DNA from: Chloroflexota bacterium
GTDB taxonomy: Bacteria; Chloroflexota; Limnocylindria; P2-11E
Length of the DNA stretch: 19,672 bases
Assembly: GCA_005881085.1 (NCBI GenBank)
Contig: VBGU01000016.1
Span: forward strand, 1-19,672
Reading direction: 5' to 3'
The position numbers and the translations under genes are program-made. Of the stretch, positions 14,638-19,672 are shown one piece after another (position 1 is the first letter of the stretch; each line of letters starts with the position of its first letter). The notes beneath the pieces were generated by a model. That model did no database searches, was not told where the DNA came from, and saw nothing but the letters and a program-made list of their open reading frames with translations.

Positions 14638-14979
14638 ATGGCTACGGCGCTCAACGTCGCGATCCCAGTCGTCGATCCGTACGGCAGTGTCTTCCGGCTT
14701 CTGCGGTCGGTGGAGCTGCCCTTCTCGCTGTTCCGCGTGGAGGACGCGTCGGAGGTCGAGGCTGATGCGCCATTCGCCATCCTGAGCTCGTACGGCAAAG
14801 CGGACGCGGCGGTGGTGGAGGAGCTTTCCGGCCGCGTCCGGACCGTCGTCTACGCCGTCCAGGTCCGCGCGAACGAGCCCGCGCCTCTCATGCGCGCGAT
14901 GGCGTACGTGAGCGATCGCATGCCGAATGGGATGATCCGCGACGTCATCGTCTCAGCTCTTTCCCGCGCGACCGGCTAG
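14638..14979 (+). CDS. Hypothetical protein, 113 aa
   Basis: Not recognised. The residue pattern alternates short strands and helices (LNVAIPVVDPYGSVFRLL, APFAILSSYGKADAAVVEEL, VRTVVYAVQVRANE, LMRAMAYVSDRM), which vaguely resembles a degenerate receiver-like alpha/beta fold, but no phosphoacceptor set is visible. There are no cysteines, signal peptide or membrane helix. The start ATG 14638 has only a weak GGGG upstream. Its TAG overlaps the stop of the opposing small membrane gene inside a CTAG palindrome. Codon use fits the genome's high third-position GC, supporting a real gene. Confidence 0.65.
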   Translation: MATALNVAIPVVDPYGSVFRLLRSVELPFSLFRVEDASEVEADAPFAILSSYGKADAAVVEELSGRVRTVVYAVQVRANEPAPLMRAMAYVSDRMPNGMIRDVIVSALSRATG

Positions 14980-15143
14980 CCGCTCCGCCCTCCGGTTAGG
15001 ACCCGTGTAATGAACGAGCCGTACGCGGTCGCGCCCTTTTCGTCGTCATTCTCCGGTGCGCCGCCCCTCGATCCGACGGTGAGCGCCCACACGATCGGAC
15101 CGAAGAAGATGACGACACCGACGACCACGAAGAACCAGTCCAC
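14976..15143 (-). CDS. Small single-pass membrane protein, 55 aa
   Basis: A frame beginning at GTG 15143 directly after the YHS gene stop (no gap). It encodes one N-terminal membrane helix (DWFFVVVGVVIFFGPIVWAL), then a polar tail (GGAPENDDEKGATAYGSF) of about 30 residues. No family is recognised. Gene-to-gene contact with the YHS gene, strong hydrophobicity and a plausible start support reality. The end-to-end stop overlap with the plus-strand 113-aa gene is tight. It could be a membrane partner of the YHS protein. Confidence 0.6.
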   Translation of the reverse strand: MDWFFVVVGVVIFFGPIVWALTVGSRGGAPENDDEKGATAYGSFITRVLTGGRSG

Positions 15144-15317
15144 TTAACGCGGCTCCTCGAGGACGCCACCGGTCGCGTCCAGATAACGATCCGGATTCTC
15201 CTGGAAGATGCGCTTGCATTTGAGCGCGTCGAACATGTAGATCCGGTCCTCATACCGAACGCGTAGCGCGCCATCGCCCAGCGGCGTTCCGCAGATCACG
15301 CAGCGGGCCGCGCTCAT
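15144..15317 (-). CDS. YHS-domain mini-protein, 57 aa
   Basis: A complete small gene overlapping the accB stop by ATGA. The product is a single YHS-like metal-binding domain: CVICGTPLGDGALRVRYEDR, then IYMFDALKCKRIFQENPDRY. The zinc/heavy-metal ligands C6, C9 and C34 are visible; the FCS cysteine of longer YHS domains is Asp here (FDA). YHS domains occur in copper or heavy-metal sensors and chaperones, but this one follows fatty-acid genes, so its role is open. ATG 15317 is the only sensible start. Confidence 0.8.
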   Translation of the reverse strand: MSAARCVICGTPLGDGALRVRYEDRIYMFDALKCKRIFQENPDRYLDATGGVLEEPR

Positions 15318-15766
15318 GCCGGTTCGACCTCCAGCAACGGCTGATGCGCGCGGACGAGCTGCCCGTTCTCGGCGAAGATGCGGCGCACCCGACCCGACTG
15401 GGTCGAGCGGATCTCGTTGAAGAGCTTCATCGCCTCGATGAGCCCGATGACGTCGCCCGATTCCACCTCCGACCCCACCTGCACGAACGCTTCCGTCTGC
15501 GGCGACGAGGAGCGATAGAAGATCCCGGTAAGCGGCGCGTTGACGGTCGGGAGCTCCTTCACCGGCGCGGCCGGAACGGTCGGCGCTTCGTGGGACGGGA
15601 GGGCGCCGGGAACGCTCGCTGTGACACGAGCACCGTTCTTGGCGACGCGCACGCGTACGCCGCCGCGCTTCACCTCGAGCTCGCTGACCTCGTCGTTCGC
15701 GAGGCGCTCGAGGAGCTCCGCGACGAGAGCGTTGGCGTCAGCGCGAACCTTCCGTGGATCGGGCAT
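15314..15766 (-). CDS. accB: Biotin carboxyl carrier protein of acetyl-CoA carboxylase, 150 aa
   Basis: It carries biotin between biotin carboxylase and carboxyltransferase in malonyl-CoA formation. The biotinyl domain contains the target K114 in GLIEAMKLFNEIRS. An N-terminal helical segment (RKVRADANALVAELLERL) and a short Pro/Ala linker (VPAAPVKELPTV) precede it, as in AccB. ATG 15766 was chosen; upstream extension overlaps fabF and is not AccB-like. It is 4 nt after fabF and its stop overlaps the YHS gene. accC, usually next to accB, is absent here. Cytoplasmic. Confidence 0.95.
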   Translation of the reverse strand: MPDPRKVRADANALVAELLERLANDEVSELEVKRGGVRVRVAKNGARVTASVPGALPSHEAPTVPAAPVKELPTVNAPLTGIFYRSSSPQTEAFVQVGSEVESGDVIGLIEAMKLFNEIRSTQSGRVRRIFAENGQLVRAHQPLLEVEPA

Positions 15767-15770
15767 CGGA

Positions 15771-17021
15771 TCAGGCCGCGTCCCTGCGGATGACGAGCGC
15801 GACGTTATGGCCACCGAATCCCATCGAATTGGAGAGCGAGAGGTCCACCTTCGCCTTGCGCGCGCGGTTCGGGATGTAGTCGAGATCGCAGTCGGGATCG
15901 GGAGTCTCCTGATTGATCGTCGGTGGCAGGATCCCGTTTTGCATCCCGAGGATGCAGAGCGCGGCTTCGATCGCGCCGGCGGCACCAAGCGTGTGACCGG
16001 TCATCGACTTGGTGGATGAGATCGCGAGCTTGCGCGCGTGGTCACCGAAGACCGTCTTGAGAGCCGCGGTCTCTGCGCCGTCGTTCGCTTGCGTCGACGT
16101 GCCGTGTGCATTCACGTAGCTGATCGCCTCGGGCTTGACGCCGGCGTCTGCGATCGCCATGCGCATGGCGCGCACCGCGCCCTCACCGCCGGGCGGCGGC
16201 GCAGTCACGTGGTACGAGTCGGCGGACATGCCGTAGCCAATGAACTCGGCCAGGATCGTCGCGCCGCGCGCGCGCGCGAACTCGAGCTGCTCGAGTACGA
16301 GGCAGCCCGCGCCTTCACTGAACACGAACCCGTCGCGATCCTTGTCGAAGGGGCGCGATGCTCTTTCCGGCGCGTCGTTCCGCGTCGAGAGCGCGCGCGC
16401 CTGGTTGAAGGCGCCGATCGCGATCTTGATGAGGCCGGCCTCGGACCCGCCCGCGAGCATCACGTCGGCCTGGCCGCGGCGGATGATCTCGGCCGCCTCG
16501 CCGATGGCGTTCGCGCTGGACGCGCACGCCGAAACATGCCCCATGTTCGGGCCTTTTGCGCGGTATTTCATCGCGATCTCGCCGGCCGCCATGTCGATGA
16601 TCATCATCGGGATGAGGAACGGCGAGACCCGCCGAGGGTCCTTGTGGTGGACGAGCACCTGCTCGACGAGGGTCTCCACCCCGCCGATGCCCGACCCGAA
16701 GGCGACGCCGATCCGCGGCGCGAGCTCCGGTGTGATCTCGAGGCGGGCCGATCTGAGGGCCTGTCCGGCCGCGGCGACCGCGAAGTGCACGAAGCGGTCA
16801 GAACGACGGATCTCCTTGCGGTCCATGTAGTCCTGCGGATCGAAGTCGCGGACCTCGCCGGCGATGGTCGTCTCGAGGCCCGTCGCGTCGAAGCGGGTGA
16901 TCCGACCGATCCCGCTCTTGCCCGCCAGGATGCCGTCCCAGGTCTTTTCGACCGTCGAGCCGAGGGGGGTGATCATGCCGAGACCGGTCACCACGACACG
17001 GCGGCGCTCGCCGTTCTTCAC
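15771..17021 (-). CDS. fabF: 3-oxoacyl-ACP synthase II (KAS II), 416 aa
   Basis: A condensing enzyme that elongates acyl-ACP with malonyl-ACP. The C-H-H triad is intact: C166 in HVSACASSANAIGEA, H306 in NAHGTSTQANDGAE, H343 in KSMTGHTLGAAGA (with K338). The N-terminal VVVTGLGMITPLGSTVEKTW is typical. Length matches FabF (about 410 aa). The start is GTG 17021 with no obvious Shine-Dalgarno. It is followed by accB after 4 nt, so the two are likely co-transcribed and provide chain elongation and malonyl-CoA supply. A GC hairpin at 17060-17078 separates it from the upstream membrane gene and may insulate the unit. Confidence 0.96.
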   Translation of the reverse strand: MKNGERRRVVVTGLGMITPLGSTVEKTWDGILAGKSGIGRITRFDATGLETTIAGEVRDFDPQDYMDRKEIRRSDRFVHFAVAAAGQALRSARLEITPELAPRIGVAFGSGIGGVETLVEQVLVHHKDPRRVSPFLIPMMIIDMAAGEIAMKYRAKGPNMGHVSACASSANAIGEAAEIIRRGQADVMLAGGSEAGLIKIAIGAFNQARALSTRNDAPERASRPFDKDRDGFVFSEGAGCLVLEQLEFARARGATILAEFIGYGMSADSYHVTAPPPGGEGAVRAMRMAIADAGVKPEAISYVNAHGTSTQANDGAETAALKTVFGDHARKLAISSTKSMTGHTLGAAGAIEAALCILGMQNGILPPTINQETPDPDCDLDYIPNRARKAKVDLSLSNSMGFGGHNVALVIRRDAA

Positions 17022-17059
17022 GGTTCGAGTCTAGCGACGGAGTCTCTCTAGCTGGGGGC

Positions 17060-17078
17060 TGGGGGGCAGAGCCCCCCA
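17060..17078. terminator. GC hairpin TGGGGGGC-AGA-GCCCCCCA
   Basis: An 8-bp stem with a 3-nt loop in the 63-nt gap between the SpoIIM-like gene stop (17085) and the fabF start (17021). It lacks a T-run in both directions. Position suggests an end signal for the upstream gene; the resemblance to 11786-11798 suggests a dispersed palindrome family. Confidence 0.45.
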
Positions 17079-17084
17079 ATCGCT

Positions 17085-17717
17085 CTAGAGCGCCTGGAGT
17101 CGCGCGATCTGTGACGTCTCGATAACCGCGGCGCCGGCGAGAAGAACGAACGCGACCGCGACGAGCGACAGCTCGAGGCGCGTCAGGCGGATGTCCCGGA
17201 AATGCCGAATGCGAACGAGATTTCGGTCGGTGAGGCGTCGCTGCCTCCAGAGCGAGGCGTTCGCGAGCACCGTCGCCAGAACGATGTACGCGATGAGCTC
17301 CGGTATCCCCGCGTGCGAGACGATCGATCCCAGGTCGAGCGGCGGGATGCGCGCACCCGGGACGAACAGCGCGAATGAGTTGGTACCGAGCGCGATCCCG
17401 AACCGCACCAGCCACGTCCACGGCGCGAAGTACGCGAGCGAGATCGGCCCGACGCTGTAGAGGCTCGCGAGCGCGATGACGCCGAAGCCGAACGCCGCGT
17501 TCCAGATGAACAGGGTGACCGCGACGCCGGCGGAATCGGCGCGCGCGTCGAGGGTCGGAAGCAACCGGAGCGTGAAACGGGTGGCCCCCTCGGGCAGCAC
17601 CACATAGGCGACCGTCCACGCGACGACGAAGGCGATGACACCGACGGTGGCAGCGGTCGCGAGGCGCACGAGCGCGCTTCGATGCGAGAGCGCCCCGATG
17701 AGAAGCGACCAGGTCAC
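17085..17717 (-). CDS. Polytopic membrane protein, SpoIIM-like (tentative), 210 aa
   Basis: It contains about five hydrophobic segments: VGVIAFVVAWTVAYVV, then VTLFIWNAAFGFGVIALASL, a third around SLAYFAPWTWLVRFGIALGT, SHAGIPELIAYIVLATVLA, and LSLVAVAFVLLAGAAVIE near the C-terminus. The order of segments and the HAGIPELIAY motif recall the HGxxEL helix of stage II sporulation protein M (DUF95) family proteins, which occur in non-sporulating bacteria too. No enzymatic motif was seen. I took GTG 17717 over TTG 17720. The gene is 51 nt downstream of the cyanophycinase-like gene. Function unknown. Confidence 0.6.
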   Translation of the reverse strand: MTWSLLIGALSHRSALVRLATAATVGVIAFVVAWTVAYVVLPEGATRFTLRLLPTLDARADSAGVAVTLFIWNAAFGFGVIALASLYSVGPISLAYFAPWTWLVRFGIALGTNSFALFVPGARIPPLDLGSIVSHAGIPELIAYIVLATVLANASLWRQRRLTDRNLVRIRHFRDIRLTRLELSLVAVAFVLLAGAAVIETSQIARLQAL

Positions 17718-17768
17718 CAAGCGGCAACGCTACCGAGGGGGATTGGACGAGCGCATAGCGGGCGGGTC

Positions 17769-18512
17769 TCAGATGAGTATTGGGATGCTGTCGAAACGCG
17801 CGCCGTTCGCGTGCACTTCTTGATGCTCGAATGAGGTCATCGTTACGGCGCGGCCGCGACCGCGGACGGTCCATTCATTAGTACCTTCGACAACGGCCGT
17901 GTCCTCGTCGATCCCGATGCCGCGGAAGCCCTTAGGCCACGATGCGATCCACGCCTGTATGCGCTCGGGTGGGAACTGCGCGAGCAGGTCGAAGTGCGGG
18001 ACGACGAAGTGACCCCCGAGCACGCCGAGCCCGTCGCGAATGGACACGCTCTGCGGGAGGCCGGCAGCATCGAAGTCGTCGGGCGCGTAGCTTTTTTGGC
18101 CGAGCATCATCGCGCCCGCACTCGCGCCGGCGAGCACCGCACCCGATCGATGAGCTCGCACGACTTCCTCCCAGAAGGGCGTCCCGCCGAGCACGTTGAT
18201 CGCATGCTGCGGTCGCCCACCGGAGAAGTAAACCCAGTCGACATTCCGGAGCGCGTCGATCCACTTGCGCTCCCAGGCGTCGTCGCGGCGGAGGACCATC
18301 ACCGGGACGACATCGGCGCCGAGAGCGGTGAAGTGCGCCTTCCCGAGCTCGGCCCAGCTCTCCGACGTATCCTCGAGGCCCGAGGCGGTCGGCACGATCG
18401 CTACACGGGCGCGTGGTTTGGCGAGCCCCGCCAGTATTTCGCGGTCGAGGTCGTCCATCGCCGGTGTGAACTCACCCGACCCGACCAGGATCAACGACCC
18501 GCGGCGCTTCAT
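17769..18512 (-). CDS. Cyanophycinase-like serine peptidase (S51 / class I GATase-like), 247 aa
   Basis: A Ser-hydrolase of the S51/cyanophycinase type: a Rossmann-like start (SLILVGSGEFTPAMDDLDRE), a strand with IVPTASG, YFSGGRPQHAINVL (95-108), and a nucleophile elbow AGASAGAMMLG with S131. The histidine H173 (VVPHFDLL) and GIDEDTAVVEG (200-210) match family positions. Such enzymes cut beta-Asp-Arg (cyanophycin) or alpha-Asp dipeptides; the substrate here is uncertain. It starts at ATG 18512, overlapping the upstream gene stop (ATGA). Family members of about 220-270 aa fit this length. Confidence 0.85.
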   Translation of the reverse strand: MKRRGSLILVGSGEFTPAMDDLDREILAGLAKPRARVAIVPTASGLEDTSESWAELGKAHFTALGADVVPVMVLRRDDAWERKWIDALRNVDWVYFSGGRPQHAINVLGGTPFWEEVVRAHRSGAVLAGASAGAMMLGQKSYAPDDFDAAGLPQSVSIRDGLGVLGGHFVVPHFDLLAQFPPERIQAWIASWPKGFRGIGIDEDTAVVEGTNEWTVRGRGRAVTMTSFEHQEVHANGARFDSIPILI

Positions 18513-19672
18513 TCGGATTTCGCCACGAGCACGGCGTTGCCGTGGAAACGCTTGTACATACGGTCGAAATTGCGGCGGCTTCGCTTGAGGCGCTCCTCCT
18601 CCGAGAGCGACTCCCAGATGCGGTGCTCGTGCCTCCGCGCGCACTCCACGCCGAGCGCGATGGCACGGTAGCCATGCTCCCGCGCCGCGAGCGATACGGC
18701 GATGTCGAGATTGCGATAGAAGCGGTAGCGCTCGTCGAACCCGCCGATCTGGACGAGGACGTCCCGACGCGCGGCGGCGCAATACCCCTGCACCGCCTGG
18801 ACCTCACCGCTTGTGACCTCGTCAAAGTGCTTGAGATCGGTCGTGCGGAGGCCCCAGGGTCCCACGATGCCCACCGTCTCGTCGGCGAGCGCGCGTGTCA
18901 ATGGAGAAAAGAGATCACCCGCGATCTCGACGGAGCAGTCGAGCATGAGGACCAGACGGCCTCTGGCGACGCGAATGAGCGCGTTCCGGGCGGCACCCTC
19001 ACCGAGATCGCGGTCGGCGAAGTAGACCTCGACGCGTCGGTCGCGAGCGGCGATCTCGGCGATCTGGTGCTGGGCGTCGTCGCGCGAGCCCGAATCGAGG
19101 ACAAAGACCTCGCCGTCCGGCGGCAGAACAGCGAGCACTCCGGTAAGACAGCGCGCGAAATCGGCCGGGTACTCGCGCGTGACGATGCCGACGGACCATG
19201 ACCGCGCGGGGCGCTCCCCTCGCCGATCGGGCAGCTCCTTCGCCGACGAGATCGTCCGCCGCTCGCGCGCCGCGACCCGCCGGTCGGCACGGGACACCAC
19301 CGCACGATCGACGGCCTGATCGTCGACGCGATACGCATCGAAGGTCGCGCGAAGACCGTCGGCGCGCTGGAAGTCTCGAGAGGCGCGCGCCACCCGGTGC
19401 TCCTCGACCGAGGCGAGCACTTCACGCGGTGCCTTCGCGTGCTCGGCGGCGACCGAAGCGAGATCGAGCCCGAGGACCCGGTCCGCTTCGAGGAACACCT
19501 TGAGGCGTTCCGTGTCGGAGATCCCGCGGTCGACCGCGCAGCGCTGAAGCCACGCGACCGCGGCCGGGAGATTCAGATCGTCGGCGAGCGCGCGAGCGAA
19601 CGGCTCCATCCACCGTTCGCGCAGGGCGGTCTGGGTCGGCTCTCCCTGTGGAACCTGTGACCAATGACGCAC
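18509..19672 (-). CDS. Cysteinyl-tRNA synthetase C-terminal part fused to family 2 glycosyltransferase (open at right edge)
   Basis: One uninterrupted frame of at least 387 codons. Residues about 20-135 match the CysRS DALR/anticodon region: ARALADDLNLPAAVAWL (cf. AMDDDFNTPEA), LKVFLEADRVLGLDL, EEHRVARASRDFQRADGLRA. Residues about 158-345 are a GT-A glycosyltransferase: SVGIVTREYPADFARCL, EVFVLDSGSRDD, then a DxD-like position LDCS and GGFDERYRFYRNLDIAVSL. No in-frame ATG, GTG or TTG lies near the junction (about 143-158), so a separate glycosyltransferase start is unlikely. The catalytic CysRS domain (HIGH/KMSKS) would lie right of the window. Alternatives are an assembly or sequencing frameshift joining two adjacent genes. 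The C-terminus is basic (RLKRSRRNFDRMYKRFHGN). Confidence 0.8.
   Translation of the reverse strand: MRHWSQVPQGEPTQTALRERWMEPFARALADDLNLPAAVAWLQRCAVDRGISDTERLKVFLEADRVLGLDLASVAAEHAKAPREVLASVEEHRVARASRDFQRADGLRATFDAYRVDDQAVDRAVVSRADRRVAARERRTISSAKELPDRRGERPARSWSVGIVTREYPADFARCLTGVLAVLPPDGEVFVLDSGSRDDAQHQIAEIAARDRRVEVYFADRDLGEGAARNALIRVARGRLVLMLDCSVEIAGDLFSPLTRALADETVGIVGPWGLRTTDLKHFDEVTSGEVQAVQGYCAAARRDVLVQIGGFDERYRFYRNLDIAVSLAAREHGYRAIALGVECARRHEHRIWESLSEEERLKRSRRNFDRMYKRFHGNAVLVAKSE

Noticed and set aside
14996..15274. 92-aa minus-strand frame over the YHS and small membrane genes
   Set aside because: Ser/Arg-rich out-of-frame product; the YHS and membrane frames explain the same DNA better.
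17012..17031. Plus-strand GGTTCGAGTC resembling a tRNA T-arm
   Set aside because: No acceptor, D or anticodon stem can be formed around it; chance match at the fabF start.
16038..17051. 337-aa plus-strand frame opposite fabF
   Set aside because: Antisense shadow of an intact fabF; Arg/His/Asp-rich composition with no family features.
1..19672. CRISPR array, insertion sequence or prophage
   Set aside because: No regularly spaced repeats, transposase, integrase or terminal inverted repeats were seen.

Overview
The window is a GC-rich bacterial chromosome segment. Genes are tightly packed, starts are often GTG or TTG, and neighbouring genes repeatedly share a 4-nt NTGA stop/start overlap. The gene set (bacterial-type selenocysteine tRNA, bactofilin, MgtE-like/NRAMP pair, a TPR protein with acidic tail, many soil/freshwater-type hypotheticals) suggests an uncultivated Chloroflexota-like or neighbouring terrabacterial lineage. 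That placement is inference; no rRNA or ribosomal protein is present. No phage, IS element or CRISPR array was seen, and no gene-free stretch exceeds 300 bases.

Layout, left to right. (1) 1-1962, minus strand: an alpha-alpha toroid (terpenoid-cyclase-like) hypothetical, a UUCG hairpin, the selenocysteine tRNA gene selC, and an MFS exporter running off the left edge, whose ATG lies 6 nt after the tRNA. (2) 2001-3176, plus strand: a diaminopropionate ammonia-lyase-like PLP enzyme. (3) 3318-5413, minus: a small anchored hypothetical, a secreted alpha/beta hydrolase and a bactofilin. (4) 5529-11714, minus, transcribed right to left: a TPR protein with a HIRAN-like domain, a SPOR/beta-propeller lipoprotein, an 809-aa degenerate DNA methylase fused to a restriction-nuclease-like domain, thioredoxin and pirin. 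(5) 11830-14366, plus: a soluble PRC-MgtE_N-CBS protein overlapping an NRAMP-family transporter that lacks the canonical DPGN and MPH motifs; probably a two-gene magnesium transporter. A beta-propeller remnant and a hairpin follow. (6) 14638-14979, plus: a 113-aa hypothetical. (7) 14976-19672, minus: a polypeptide that joins the C-terminal part of cysteinyl-tRNA synthetase to a family 2 glycosyltransferase (open at the right edge), a cyanophycinase-like peptidase, a membrane protein resembling SpoIIM, fabF, accB and two tiny genes (a 57-aa YHS protein and a 55-aa membrane peptide).

How they work together: fabF and accB serve fatty-acid synthesis. The MgtE-like protein probably gates the NRAMP-like channel or transporter. 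The TPR/lipoprotein/pseudo-restriction-modification genes are translationally coupled and may form an undescribed unit. selC implies that the organism makes selenoproteins, although none was found in this window. The most unusual items are the CysRS-glycosyltransferase fusion, the pseudo-restriction-modification protein, the split MgtE/NRAMP transporter and the selC-MFS junction.
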